Source of the DNA: Alphaproteobacteria bacterium
GTDB lineage: Bacteria; Pseudomonadota; Alphaproteobacteria; Rhizobiales; Devosiaceae
Length of the DNA: 64,000 bases
NCBI GenBank assembly: GCA_018828145.1
Contig: JAHJWO010000021.1
Coordinates: 62,001-126,000 of the forward strand
Reading direction: 5' to 3'
Under the pieces are notes generated by a model. It worked only from the letters and a program-made list of their open reading frames with translations, did not search any database and was not told the DNA's origin. Positions 52,164 through 61,132 of the stretch are shown one piece after another; position 1 is the first letter of the stretch, and each line of letters opens with the position of its first letter. Both the position numbers and the translations under genes were made by a program.

Positions 52164-52907
52164 ATGAGACTGGCATTCGTCATCCCGGCCTACAACGAAG
52201 AAGCGCTGATCGGCAAATGCCTTGAATCGGTGATTGCAGAAATCGCGCGTTCCGGCGCCGATGCTGAAGTCATCGTCGTCAATAATGCTTCGACCGACCG
52301 CACCGGCGAAATCGCCCGCAGCTATGCCGGCGTCCGCGTGGTCGATGAGCCCAAAAAGGGCCTGGTGAATGCCCGCGACGCCGGCTTTGCCGCCAGCGAG
52401 GGCTTCGAGCTGATCGCCAATATCGACAGCGACACCATCGTCCCGCCGGGCTGGCTCGATACCGTGTTTGCCGAATTCGGCCGTGACCCCAAGCTCGTCT
52501 GCCTGAGCGGGCCCTACGTCTACTATGACATGTCCGCCTGGAGCCGGTTCCTGGTCAACATGTTCTATGGCCTGACCTACCTGATCTACATCCTCAACCG
52601 CTTCGTGCTGCGGGTGGGCTCGGTGGTGCAGGGGGGCAATTTCGTCTTCAAGCGCGCCGCCTGGCAGCAGGTCGGCGGCTATGACCGCTCGATCGAGTTC
52701 TTTGGCGAGGATACCGACGTCGCGGTGCGGCTGTCCAAGGTGGGCGGGGTCAAATGGACCTTTGCCCTCAAGATGATGACCTCGGGGCGCCGCCTCGAGA
52801 AGGAGGGCGTGTTCCGGACGGCCGGGACCTATACGCTGAACTTCTTCTGGGTCACCTTCCGCGGCAAGCCGGCGACCAAGAAGTATACCGATATCCGCCC
52901 GGACTGA
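52164..52907 (+). CDS. Glycosyltransferase family 2
   Basis: A 247-residue GT-A-fold enzyme. N terminus FVIPAYNEEALIGKCLESV is the nucleotide-sugar binding start, NIDSDTIVPPGWLD holds the DxD metal site near 90, and FGEDTDVAVRL near 180 holds the likely catalytic Glu/Asp. A hydrophobic stretch (FYGLTYLIYILNRFVL) may attach to the membrane. Substrate unknown; cell-envelope polysaccharide synthesis is likely. It is a single gene, divergent from the FecR gene. Confidence 0.88.
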   Translation: MRLAFVIPAYNEEALIGKCLESVIAEIARSGADAEVIVVNNASTDRTGEIARSYAGVRVVDEPKKGLVNARDAGFAASEGFELIANIDSDTIVPPGWLDTVFAEFGRDPKLVCLSGPYVYYDMSAWSRFLVNMFYGLTYLIYILNRFVLRVGSVVQGGNFVFKRAAWQQVGGYDRSIEFFGEDTDVAVRLSKVGGVKWTFALKMMTSGRRLEKEGVFRTAGTYTLNFFWVTFRGKPATKKYTDIRPD

Positions 52908-53048
52908 GCCAACATATATCAGGCCGCACTGCGCCACTTTCGCGCCCCGCCGGTGAGGCAACGTTAAGTTTCCCAACAGCGGGGGAATCATCGGATGCTG
53001 AGCCTGCGCTAGAATGGGTTGCCGCATGGAGCGGCAGAGGGCTGGAAC

Positions 53049-54758
53049 GTGACGACGATCCCCTCGCAGCTACCCCAGATCGTGACGGCGGCCCGTTCCG
53101 GGGCCTTGCAGGCATTGGCGCTGCAGGCCGGGCAGGTGCTGGATGGCAAGGTCGTCGGCCCGGCTCCCAATGGCGGCACGCAGGTGGAAATCCGCGGCCA
53201 GATGCTGAACCTGCTGCTGCCGCTGGCCGCCAAGGCCGGCGAGACGCTGAAATTCGAAGTCCAGGGCAGCGCGCAGCAATTGCGCCTGGCGCTGCAAATG
53301 CCGACCGGTACGCCGATATCGCCCGCCACGCCGGCGCCCGCGCAGCCCACCCAGCCCGCCACCCCGGTGACGCCTCAGGCCAGCTCGCCTCCCTCGCAGG
53401 GCAACCCGCTCTCAGCGCTGGTGTCACAACCGCAAGCCCCGTCCGTGCCGTCGACGCCACAACCGGCTGTTCCGGCAAATGCGGCAACCCAACCGGCATC
53501 CATTCAGCCGACCCCAAACCCCGCGCCGCCGCCGACAGCTTCAGCCAATCCGCCGACCTTGCCGCAGCCCGCGGCAGCACAGGCCACGCCGGCTGGCCCT
53601 GCCGCAATGCCCGCCGCAGCGACGACCCAACCGGCAGTGCCGGCCACGCCCTATCCTCAGTCCGCCACACCTGCGCCCCAGCCCGTGCCGGTGGCGGCCG
53701 CCAGCCTTGGCCCTGCCGCCCACGCGCCAGCGGCTGCTTCGGCCGTGCCCACCGGCATCCGACCGGTCGCGCCGGTTTCGCCAGCCACGCCCGCCGCCGG
53801 TCCGACGGCCAATCAGGTGCCGACCACAACAGCGCCCCAGCCGGCGGCGACGCAGCCAGCCACCCCGCAGGCAGCGATTGCGCAAATGGTGCAGGCCTCG
53901 GTGCCACGGCAGGGCGCCGTGACCAGCCTGACGGCAGCGCTCACGGGTATTGCCGGCAAGGTGGTGCTGCCCGAACCGGTGGCCCGGGCGGCTCAGCAGG
54001 TCCTGGCCAACCGCGTGGCGATTGACGCCCCGAAATTCGACGGCACCAAATTGCAGACCGCCATCCGCGGTGCGGGCATTTTCCAGGAGGCCGGTCTGGC
54101 GCGCGGCCAGTTGCCATTGCCGCAGGCTGACATGAAATCGGCCCTGCTGGCCTTGCGGCAAACCCTGGTCACGTGGCTCGGCTCGCAGGCGCCAGTGGCC
54201 GCCGTTGCGCATATCCCGCCGCCGCTCAAGGGCGGCGTGTTGCGGGCTCGAGGTGCCGAAGCCCCGCCGGTCGATCCGCTGGCCGCGCCGGAGGAGGTCG
54301 GCAAACAGCTGCTGGAGCGCACCGAGTCGGCGCTGGCGCGGGTGCGGCTGCATCAGCATGCGTCCTTGCCCGATACCCTGGCGCGGACGGCCGACTGGAG
54401 CATGGACCTGCCGGTGCTGATCGGTTCGCACCAGACCCTGCTGCAACTCCAGATCCATCGCGACCAGCACAATGAAGCCGATGCCAGTGCAGAACGCGGT
54501 TGGCAGATGCGTTTTGCCATCAGCCTGCCGGGCATGGGCGAAGTCGGGGCGCAGGTCTCGCTGCGGGCGGGTGCCACCGGCGTCATGCTCTGGGCTACCG
54601 AACCCGGAACCTCCGCCGCTCTCGAAGCCGAGGTGACGGCGTTGCGCGAGACTCTGGCCGCCGCCGGGCTGAACCCGGGCGCGATTATCGTCCGCCATGG
54701 CGAGCCGCCAACCCCGCCGCCAGCGCCTTCGGGTCACTTCGTGGATTCCCGGACATGA
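53049..54758 (+). CDS. FliK-like flagellar hook-length control protein
   Basis: From GTG 53049 (GAGGG eight bases upstream) the protein has 569 residues. A globular N terminus (about 1-85) with APNGGTQVEIRGQMLNLLLP precedes a proline/alanine-rich linker of about 210 residues (roughly 85-300), as in molecular rulers. The C terminus (from about 440) has MRFAISLPGMGEVGAQVSL and LRETLAAAGLNPGAIIV, matching the FliK C-terminal domain. The stop overlaps the FlhB-like gene by four bases. The flagellar link comes from this domain and partner. Confidence 0.78.
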   Translation: MTTIPSQLPQIVTAARSGALQALALQAGQVLDGKVVGPAPNGGTQVEIRGQMLNLLLPLAAKAGETLKFEVQGSAQQLRLALQMPTGTPISPATPAPAQPTQPATPVTPQASSPPSQGNPLSALVSQPQAPSVPSTPQPAVPANAATQPASIQPTPNPAPPPTASANPPTLPQPAAAQATPAGPAAMPAAATTQPAVPATPYPQSATPAPQPVPVAAASLGPAAHAPAAASAVPTGIRPVAPVSPATPAAGPTANQVPTTTAPQPAATQPATPQAAIAQMVQASVPRQGAVTSLTAALTGIAGKVVLPEPVARAAQQVLANRVAIDAPKFDGTKLQTAIRGAGIFQEAGLARGQLPLPQADMKSALLALRQTLVTWLGSQAPVAAVAHIPPPLKGGVLRARGAEAPPVDPLAAPEEVGKQLLERTESALARVRLHQHASLPDTLARTADWSMDLPVLIGSHQTLLQLQIHRDQHNEADASAERGWQMRFAISLPGMGEVGAQVSLRAGATGVMLWATEPGTSAALEAEVTALRETLAAAGLNPGAIIVRHGEPPTPPPAPSGHFVDSRT

Positions 54759-55027
54759 GCGATGAAACTCGCCCCCGCTCCGTCGCCGTCGCGCTGCAAT
54801 ACGAAAAGGGCACCCGCGAAGCGCCACGTGTCGTCGCCAAGGGCAGGGGGTTGCTAGCGGACCGCATCGTCGAACTGGCGCAGGAAAACGGCGTGATCGT
54901 CGAGGCAAATCCGGTGCTGGCCGAAGCGCTGAGCGGGGTGGAAATCGACGACACGATCCCGATCGAGCTCTACGAGGCCGTGGCGATCGTCATCGGCTAT
55001 GTGCTGCGGGCCAGCGCACAGAAATAG
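54755..55027 (+). CDS. FlhB C-terminal-like protein (EscU/YscU family)
   Basis: A 90-residue protein equal to the cytoplasmic part of FlhB/YscU: RSVAVALQYEKGTREAPRVVAKGRG near the start, then ENGVIVEANPVLAEAL, and IPIELYEAVAIVIGYVLR at the end. The autocleavage NPTH site of full FlhB is absent here. Stand-alone FlhB-C proteins can replace the cleaved tail in export switching. Overlaps the FliK-like gene by four bases, so the two work together. Confidence 0.88.
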   Translation: MSDETRPRSVAVALQYEKGTREAPRVVAKGRGLLADRIVELAQENGVIVEANPVLAEALSGVEIDDTIPIELYEAVAIVIGYVLRASAQK

Positions 55028-55099
55028 CCTGCCGCCATTGCACAGCGCGGCATGCTTTCCCATCTCCTGATCATTATCAGTCGCTCATGGAGTGGGCAC

Positions 55100-55660
55100 A
55101 TGCCGAACCAGCAAGACCAGCAGGCCATTGACGGCCTGTTCGACCGCATCGAGGACGTGGCACGCAAGAGCCCGCCGCGCGATAGCGACGCCGAGGCGCT
55201 GATCCAGCAGCGGCTGCGGGAATATCCGCCCGCACCCTATTACATGGCGCAGACCATCCTGATCCAGGAAGAGGCTCTGCGGCAGGCCCAGGAGCGTATC
55301 GAGCAGCTGGAAGCCAGCCAGCGACCGGCAGGCGGCTTCCTTGGCGGCCTGTTCGGCGATGCGGAGCCGCAGCAGCGCCGTCCCGCCCGCAGCCGCGGAC
55401 CTTGGGACAGCCAGCAGCAGGGTTATGACGAACGGCGCGGGCAGGGCGGTGGTGGCTTTCTGGCCGGAGCGGCTCAGACGGCCTTGGGCGTGACCGGCGG
55501 CGTGCTGCTGGGCAGCGCCATTGCCGGCATGCTGACGGGCGGCGCCCATGCCGCCGAAGCCAGCCCGGAAGAGCCTGCCGACTCGACGGAGCAGGATTTT
55601 GACGCTGGTGGTGACGACTTCGGTGGCGGGGATGATTTCGACTTCGGGGGCGGCTTCTAG
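55100..55660 (+). CDS. DUF2076 protein
   Basis: A 186-residue DUF2076 protein starting at ATG 55100 (GGAG seven bases upstream). N-terminal helical domain AIDGLFDRIEDVARKSPPRDSDAE, then YYMAQTILIQEEALRQAQERIEQLE, a glycine-rich middle, a hydrophobic glycine-rich stretch with LGVTGGVLLGSAIAGML, and an acidic GGDDFGGGDDFDFGGGF tail typical of this family. Periplasmic or membrane-associated, with unknown function. It ends 6 bp before the convergent hydrolase. Confidence 0.85.
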   Translation: MPNQQDQQAIDGLFDRIEDVARKSPPRDSDAEALIQQRLREYPPAPYYMAQTILIQEEALRQAQERIEQLEASQRPAGGFLGGLFGDAEPQQRRPARSRGPWDSQQQGYDERRGQGGGGFLAGAAQTALGVTGGVLLGSAIAGMLTGGAHAAEASPEEPADSTEQDFDAGGDDFGGGDDFDFGGGF

Positions 55661-55666
55661 CCGCGC

Positions 55667-56143
55667 CTAGCGGACGGGCGAGCGCTTCTCGTAGAACTCG
55701 TTGCCGCCCGCTTCGAGCACGTAATACATGTTGTTGTAGGGAAAGCGCAGTCCGGCGGTGTGGAAATGCTGGGCATTCTGCACCCCCGGATGCCGCGCGC
55801 CCCGCAAGACCTGATCGGCCATCTGCGAGGCCAGCACCGCACCGCTATCGGTCATCTTGCGCGTGAGCACACCCTGCGCGAACTGGTTCTTCTGCCCGAC
55901 AACGCCGCAAACAGTCTTGGGATAGCGCGGATCGGCCTGGCGGTTCATCACCACTGTGCCGACGGCCAGCATGCCTTCCGAACTGGAGCGGTTCGATTCG
56001 AAATACATGGCGCGCATCAGGCATTCTTTTTCGCTGAGCTGCGCCATGCCGAAATTGAGACCGAGGAAACTGCAGCCCCCAAGCACCGACGCTGACACAG
56101 CCAGCGTCAGCGCATGGAGAATAGTCCGCGATATCGGTGCCAT
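55667..56143 (-). CDS. Cell wall hydrolase lipoprotein (SleB/Hydrolase_2 type)
   Basis: A 158-residue exported hydrolase from ATG 56143. The N terminus is a lipoprotein signal with lipobox VLGGC, then the Hydrolase_2 domain with LMRAMYFESNRSSSEGMLAVG, where the glutamate in YFES is the predicted catalytic acid, VVMNRQADPRYPKTVCGVV, and a C-terminal NAQHFHTAGLRFPY. It probably trims peptidoglycan from the outer-membrane inner face. Converges with the DUF2076 gene. Confidence 0.84.
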   Translation of the reverse strand: MAPISRTILHALTLAVSASVLGGCSFLGLNFGMAQLSEKECLMRAMYFESNRSSSEGMLAVGTVVMNRQADPRYPKTVCGVVGQKNQFAQGVLTRKMTDSGAVLASQMADQVLRGARHPGVQNAQHFHTAGLRFPYNNMYYVLEAGGNEFYEKRSPVR

Positions 56144-56248
56144 GGGCTGCTCCAGTCTGTTGCTTTGCTGCAAGTCAGACCGAAAATGCCCCAATAGGCT
56201 TAAGGCGGCCTTGCCCCGAAGGGTTACCAGTTCCTGAACGCGGCAAAG

Positions 56249-56581
56249 TTAGTCGCGCTTGAACAGCAGGGCCGAGAGCAGGGCAATGGTCCCCAGCACG
56301 ACGATCACGGGCACGGGATTTTCCTGCACCACCTTGCCGGCGGCATGTGCCTGCTTGTTGGCTTCACGCGCCACGACGGCGCCCTGGTGACGGACTTCCT
56401 TGGCGAGGGCGACAGCGTTGTGCTGCACATCGCTGAGCGCGTGGCCGCCATAGTCACTCACGGCCTCGGAGATCGAGGCGATTTCCTTGCGCAGCGCGGC
56501 AATCTGGTCGAACAGCGCGTCCGACACGCTCTCGCCGGCATCTTCGACTGTCTTGATAGCTTTTTTTGCACTCGTGGCCAT
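56249..56581 (-). CDS. DUF883-family membrane-anchored protein
   Basis: A 110-residue ElaB/YqjD-like protein starting at ATG 56581. Helical, charged N-terminal part (KKAIKTVEDAGESVSDALFD, then HNAVALAKEVRHQGAVV) is followed by a single C-terminal membrane helix (VIVVLGTIALLSALLF) and KRD at the end. Proteins of this family bind ribosomes in E. coli and are often stationary-phase induced. This is known of the family; not shown here. Confidence 0.78.
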   Translation of the reverse strand: MATSAKKAIKTVEDAGESVSDALFDQIAALRKEIASISEAVSDYGGHALSDVQHNAVALAKEVRHQGAVVAREANKQAHAAGKVVQENPVPVIVVLGTIALLSALLFKRD

Positions 56582-56759
56582 GTGACGCTCCAGAATAGGG
56601 TTTCGTTGCTGGCTCAACTCTGGCCCGGGCCGGAAGTTCCGCCACACGCGTTAAGGCAGGTTTCGCCAGCGCCGGACGCGAAAAATTGACCGAAACGATC
56701 TTGGCGCTTGGCGTTTGACTCACCAGATGCGAAATGGACATGTCCATACGAGGGACCCG

Positions 56760-57092
56760 ATGATGGCATCCAAGAGCCGCGCCCGCCTCAATCGCCAGTT
56801 CGACCGCCTGCAGCGGCGGATACCGGGCTTTGCCGCCCGCTGGCTTGAGCGCATCCGCCGGCCGGAAGCCCGGCTGATCCGCATCCCGCTCGGCATCCTG
56901 CTCATCCTGGGCGGCATATTCAGCTTCCTGCCGGTGCTGGGCATCTGGATGCTGCCACTCGGCCTGCTGCTGCTGGCGCTGGACCTGGTCTTCCTGCAGG
57001 GGCCGGTCAATTCCACCGTCGTTCGTGGCACGCGCAAATGGAGCACCTGGCGCCGCGCCCGTCGCGACAAGAAGGCTGGCGGCGGCAACTAG
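56760..57092 (+). CDS. Small membrane protein, PGPGW/TMEM-like, 110 aa
   Basis: From ATG 56760 (GAGGG five bases before) the protein has a basic N terminus (SKSRARLNRQFDRLQRRIP), then two hydrophobic helices, IPLGILLILGGIFSFLPVLG and IWMLPLGLLLLALDLVFLQ, with a proline in between, and a basic C terminus. This is the pattern of small rhizobial inner-membrane proteins of TMEM_PGPGW type. Function is unknown. It overlaps the convergent nucleosidase by four bases. Confidence 0.7.
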   Translation: MMASKSRARLNRQFDRLQRRIPGFAARWLERIRRPEARLIRIPLGILLILGGIFSFLPVLGIWMLPLGLLLLALDLVFLQGPVNSTVVRGTRKWSTWRRARRDKKAGGGN

Positions 57093-57673
57093 CCCGCATA
57101 GGACGCCGCGATCAGGTCGACGGCGGCCGCCAGCTTCTCGTCGATAATATGCAGGTAGCGCGTCCAGTCATCGACATGGCCGAGCTCGTCCGCCCCGTCG
57201 GAAATGCCGCGCAGCGCCAATAGGGGCACGCCATAGGCCTGGCAGGCGCGCAGCACCGCATAGGTTTCCATATCCACCATTTCCGCGTCGATGCCGTCAT
57301 AGGCCGCGCCCGAGACGATATTGCCGCCGGTCGAGAGGCTCGCCGTCGCGATGCCGGGCACAGTGTGCAGCGGCAAGACGGGCGGCAGGTCGAGGAACGG
57401 CGTCTGTCCCTTGGGAAAACCTAAAGCCGAGGCATCCATGTCGCGGTAGGAGACGCTGCTGGCCTGGTAGATGCCGCATTGCTCCAGCACCCGCGAGCCG
57501 GCCGACCCCAGCGAAACTACAAGCCCGGGCAGGGCGCCGCGGCGTTCGCCAAGCGCCCGCGTGACGGCAATGGCCGCCTCGACCGGGCCGACACCGGTCA
57601 TCAGCGGGGCAATGCGGGCGCGCAGATGCGGGCCATATTCGGCCTCGGCGGCCATGACATAGAGGATGGTCAT
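57089..57673 (-). CDS. MTA/SAH nucleosidase-like protein
   Basis: A 194-residue purine-nucleoside phosphorylase-fold protein similar to 5'-methylthioadenosine/S-adenosylhomocysteine nucleosidase. Motifs: VMAAEAEYGPHLRARI at the start, VGPVEAAIAVTRAL, VSLGSAGSR near 55, and VDMETYAVLRACQAYG plus LRGISDGADEL near the end, with the Met-Glu nucleobase/ribose and Asp acid groups. It is about 35 residues shorter than typical enzymes. MTA/SAH recycling is likely but the substrate is not proven. Confidence 0.82.
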   Translation of the reverse strand: MTILYVMAAEAEYGPHLRARIAPLMTGVGPVEAAIAVTRALGERRGALPGLVVSLGSAGSRVLEQCGIYQASSVSYRDMDASALGFPKGQTPFLDLPPVLPLHTVPGIATASLSTGGNIVSGAAYDGIDAEMVDMETYAVLRACQAYGVPLLALRGISDGADELGHVDDWTRYLHIIDEKLAAAVDLIAASYAG

Positions 57674-57780
57674 GAATGCAAGGCTAGCATGGCCGGACGG
57701 CTTGCCAAGCCGTCTCGTTACCGGTTCGGTAAGGGGCTTGTGACAATCTGATGCATGTCAGCGGATTTCAGGGGATCAAA

Positions 57781-58080
57781 GTGCGTTTCGCGGTGATCGA
57801 GGGTAGCAGGGAGTGGACCGAGCCGACGCGCCCGGCGACGCGGTCTGCAGTGGTGTCCATTCTCGTCGAGGATGTCGAGGCCGAAGCCCGCCGCCGTCTC
57901 CGATCCTGCCGCCTGCAGGAATGGCGCACCCGCGAATTCATCACCGGCCGGCCCATGCCCGACGATGTCCGGCACTATGCCCTGCAGGTCGAGTTCGCCG
58001 CCCAGGCCATTTCCCGGCTCTCGCCCATTCCCGAAGACTTCGACAGCGACGTTTATTGGCCGCGCATGCTGGATCTCTGA
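57781..58080 (+). CDS. Small hypothetical protein, 99 aa
   Basis: From GTG 57781 (AGGGG six bases upstream). The protein is soluble, with RFAVIEGSREWTEPTRPATR at the start, a helical arginine-rich centre (EDVEAEARRRLRSCRLQEWR), and an aromatic end SDVYWPRMLD. No family recognised. A short hairpin follows its stop, then the convergent DUF2934 gene. Confidence 0.55.
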   Translation: MRFAVIEGSREWTEPTRPATRSAVVSILVEDVEAEARRRLRSCRLQEWRTREFITGRPMPDDVRHYALQVEFAAQAISRLSPIPEDFDSDVYWPRMLDL

Positions 58081-58103
58081 GCCCGGCAACACGGTCGCCG
58101 GGC
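58081..58103. terminator. Bidirectional hairpin terminator
   Basis: GCCCGGC (58081-58087) pairs with GCCGGGC (58097-58103) around a 9-base loop. It starts right after the stop codon of the 99-aa gene and lies before the end of the DUF2934 gene. The T tract is short, so termination strength is uncertain. Confidence 0.6.
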
Positions 58104-58110
58104 TTGCGGA

Positions 58111-58281
58111 TCAGGCCGCCTTCTTGACGCGCGGGCTGCGCTTGCGCGCTGGCTTGATCGTTGCGGCGGCCGCGCCGGCCAGTTCCGCCACGGCTTTGAA
58201 CCAATATTGCTGATCCTGTCCTTCGGGACGCCCATCGGCTTCCCACATCGCATAGGCACGGCTTTTCACCTGGTCTTCCAT
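58111..58281 (-). CDS. DUF2934 protein, 56 aa
   Basis: A 56-residue protein; ATG 58281 has GAGG six bases upstream. It has the family signature RAYAMWEADGRPEGQDQQYW near the start and an alanine-rich, basic C terminus. DUF2934 proteins are small, common in Hyphomicrobiales and of unknown function. It ends 30 bp from the convergent gene, with the hairpin between. Confidence 0.85.
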   Translation of the reverse strand: MEDQVKSRAYAMWEADGRPEGQDQQYWFKAVAELAGAAAATIKPARKRSPRVKKAA

Positions 58282-58482
58282 CGGTAACCTCACGCTGACT
58301 GATGCGCCAAGGGTGCCCCAACATGGTTTCGCGAGAGTGAACATCTGTCGGATTGCCCTGTGGTCAACCGTCCTTGGCCGGTCCCTGCTGACGCAGACTG
58401 GCACGCCGGCATGCATCATCGGTTGGGATTGACCCGATTTCCCGATAAACTTGCGCGACGGCGCAGAGCGGCAGGCAGGACG

Positions 58483-59826
58483 ATGCGAAACCCCTTTCAC
58501 CAGATTCTCGGCAACAACCTGGTTGCCAACATCACCAATTTCACCGTCTGGTTTGCCCTGACATTCTGGATCTTCCTCGAGACGCGCTCGGTCTTTGCCA
58601 CCGGCATGGTGGCCGGCGTCTACCTCGTGTTCACCGCGGCCTTCGGCTTCTGGTTCGGCAGCATCGTCGACCACAATCCCAAAAAGCTCGCCATGATGGG
58701 CTCGAGCGCGGTCTCGGCGGCGTTCTATACCCTGACGCTGGCCATGGTTCTGCTGGAGCCCGAAGGGGCGTTCAGGAATCCCTATGGCGCCTATCTCTGG
58801 ATCTTCGTCTTCCTGGTCATGCTGGGCGTCATTGCCGGCAATATCCGCTCCATCGCGCTGCCCACCCTGGTCACCGTGCTGATCCCTGAAGGGGAACGCG
58901 ACAAGGCCAATGGTCTGGTCGGCATGGTGTCAGGCATCGGCTTTCTGACCACTTCGGTCATCAGCGGCTTCCTCGTCGCCTGGGGCGGCATGCTGGCGAC
59001 GCTGGTGCTCGCGCTGTGCCTCACGCTGCTGGCCTTTGCGCACCTGCATTTCGTCCGCATCGACGAGCAGCGCGCCGCGCCCGAACCGGGCGTGCCGGCC
59101 GACCCCAAGCGCGTCGACATCAAGGGCACCATCGCGGTGATCGCCGCCGTACCGGGGCTCTTCGCGCTGATCTTCTTTGCCACCTTCAACAATTTCCTGG
59201 GCGGCATCTTCATGGCGCTGCTCGATGCCTATGGCCTGTCGCTGGTATCGGTGCAGGTCTGGGGCCTTTTGTTCGGCGTGCTGTCCACCGCCTTCATCGC
59301 CAGCGGCATCATCATTTCCAAGTTCGGCCTGGGCAAAAATCCGCTGCGCACGCTGCTGCTGGTCAACCTGATCACCTGGAGCGTGTGCTGCGTCTTCACC
59401 GTACAGCCGTCGATCTGGCTGCTGGCCGCGGGCTGCTTTGTCTGGATGCTGCTCGGGCCTTATGCGGAGGCCGCCGAGCACACCACGCTGCAAAAGGTGG
59501 TGCCGCTCGAGCGCCAGGGCAGGGTCTTCGGCTTTGCGCAGTCGATCGAGCAGGCCGCCTCGCCGCTGACCGCCTTCCTGATCGGGCCGTTGACGCAGTT
59601 CGTCGTCATCCCCTTCATGACGGATGGGGCCGGCGCCGACGCCATTGGCAGCTGGTTTGGCACCGGCCCCGATCGCGGCATCGCCCTGGTCTTCACCATT
59701 GCCGGCTTTGTCGGTGTCGGCGTGACCATCCTGGCGCTCAATTCTCGGCATTATCGCGAATTGTCGGCAGCCTATGCCGGCGCACCTGACGACGCCGAGG
59801 AAGCCCCGGCGGAAAGCCCGGCCTGA
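58483..59826 (+). CDS. MFS transporter, 447 aa
   Basis: A 447-residue major-facilitator protein from ATG 58483, with 12 hydrophobic segments and the MFS motif-A-like loop FGSIVDHNPKKLAMMG near residue 65. A second set of helices begins near residue 215 after a charged middle loop. N terminus MRNPFHQILGNNLVANITNF is common in drug/solute-efflux-type members. Substrate unknown. It converges with the second MFS gene at 59834. Confidence 0.85.
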   Translation: MRNPFHQILGNNLVANITNFTVWFALTFWIFLETRSVFATGMVAGVYLVFTAAFGFWFGSIVDHNPKKLAMMGSSAVSAAFYTLTLAMVLLEPEGAFRNPYGAYLWIFVFLVMLGVIAGNIRSIALPTLVTVLIPEGERDKANGLVGMVSGIGFLTTSVISGFLVAWGGMLATLVLALCLTLLAFAHLHFVRIDEQRAAPEPGVPADPKRVDIKGTIAVIAAVPGLFALIFFATFNNFLGGIFMALLDAYGLSLVSVQVWGLLFGVLSTAFIASGIIISKFGLGKNPLRTLLLVNLITWSVCCVFTVQPSIWLLAAGCFVWMLLGPYAEAAEHTTLQKVVPLERQGRVFGFAQSIEQAASPLTAFLIGPLTQFVVIPFMTDGAGADAIGSWFGTGPDRGIALVFTIAGFVGVGVTILALNSRHYRELSAAYAGAPDDAEEAPAESPA

Positions 59827-59833
59827 CCGGGCG

Positions 59834-61048
59834 CTAGGCCAGCTGCAGCCTTCCCGCCTGGCGCACGCTGGGCCGCGAGAAGGCCAGCGCCATGACAGCC
59901 GCCGCGACGCCAATGGCAGCGGAGCTGACATAGAGCCAGTGATAGTCCCCGAAAGTGTCGAAGATCCAGCCGCCTCCGACCGGGCCGAAGGCCATGCCGA
60001 TGGAGGACGTCATGGTGATGCCGCCCAGCACCATGCCCATCACCTGCGGCTCGAAATAGTCGCGCGCCAGCACCGAATAGAGCGGCATGACCCCGCCATA
60101 GGCCATGCCAAGCACGGCCGCGAGCATGTAGAATTCTGTGAGCTGGGTGACGTAGATATAGGCGTAGATGCCGACCGCCTGCAGCACCAGCCCGCCGATG
60201 ATGACGCGCTTCACGCCGATCCGGTCTGCAAGCAGGCCGAAGATCAGCCGCCCGAACAGTCCTGCAACACCTTCGACACTGTAGATGCTGGCCGCAGCGA
60301 GCGCCGAGGCGCCGCAGATCATGGCATAGCTCACCGTGTGGAAGATCGGGCCGGAATGGGCGCCGCAGCAGAGGAAGAACACCAGGGCAAGCACGGCAAA
60401 TTGCGGCGTGCGCAATGCTGCAAAAGGCGAGGCAGGGCGGGGCGCCGCAACCGTGCTATCGGGCGCTGGCGCCACGGCCGCCGCCTGGGGCGCGCGGCGG
60501 ATGAGGAAGCTGGCCGGGATCAGAATCGCCCAGGCGCCGATGGCCACCATCAGCATGGCGCTGCGCCAGCCATAGGTCTCGATCAGTACGCTGGCCAGCG
60601 GCGTCACGATCATCGGTGCGACGCCGGCGCCGATCGAGACCAGCGAGACGGCAAGGCTCCGGTTCTTGTCGAACCACGCCAGCGTGGTGGAAATCAGCGG
60701 CGCGAAATAGGCGCCGCCGGCCGCGCCAATCAGCCCGCCATAAGCCAGCTGGAAGTGCAGCAGCTCGGTGGCGCGGCTGGCGAGGAACAGCCCGCAACCC
60801 AAGAGGATCGAAGCGATCAGCACCACCGGCCGGGCGCCGATGCGATCGCTGAGCGTGCCCCAGCCGAATCCGGCGACGCCCATGACGATGAAGCCCACCG
60901 TCATGGCGCCGGAAATTCCGGCGCGGGTCCAGCCGGTATCGTCGGCCATGGGTTGCAGATAGACCGGCAAGGCAAACATGGCGCCAAAGGCCACACAGGT
61001 GATCAGCGCACCAGCGGCGACGATGACCCAACCATATCGCATATCCAT
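59834..61048 (-). CDS. MFS transporter, monocarboxylate/oxalate-like, 404 aa
   Basis: A 404-residue MFS transporter from ATG 61048, chosen because GGGGGA lies seven bases upstream; an ATG at 61072 has its SD too close. Twelve helices are visible, with the N-terminal motif GFGWGTLSDRIGARPVVLIA near residue 60. The pattern resembles the oxalate/formate and monocarboxylate antiporter group. The gene follows the sucrase/ferredoxin-like gene by 84 bp, same direction, so it may belong to the same operon. Confidence 0.85.
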   Translation of the reverse strand: MDMRYGWVIVAAGALITCVAFGAMFALPVYLQPMADDTGWTRAGISGAMTVGFIVMGVAGFGWGTLSDRIGARPVVLIASILLGCGLFLASRATELLHFQLAYGGLIGAAGGAYFAPLISTTLAWFDKNRSLAVSLVSIGAGVAPMIVTPLASVLIETYGWRSAMLMVAIGAWAILIPASFLIRRAPQAAAVAPAPDSTVAAPRPASPFAALRTPQFAVLALVFFLCCGAHSGPIFHTVSYAMICGASALAAASIYSVEGVAGLFGRLIFGLLADRIGVKRVIIGGLVLQAVGIYAYIYVTQLTEFYMLAAVLGMAYGGVMPLYSVLARDYFEPQVMGMVLGGITMTSSIGMAFGPVGGGWIFDTFGDYHWLYVSSAAIGVAAAVMALAFSRPSVRQAGRLQLA

Positions 61049-61132
61049 TCTCACATCCCCCGAGGTTGTCATCCTCTAGACGGATGAGGCCCCCTCGGGT
61101 CGACAGGAGCAAGCGGATTTATTTGCACGGTT

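Noticed and set aside
59774..61087. A 437-residue plus-strand frame over the second MFS gene
   Set aside because: It is antisense to a 12-helix transporter and is a charged, Arg/His/Asp-rich translation without features.
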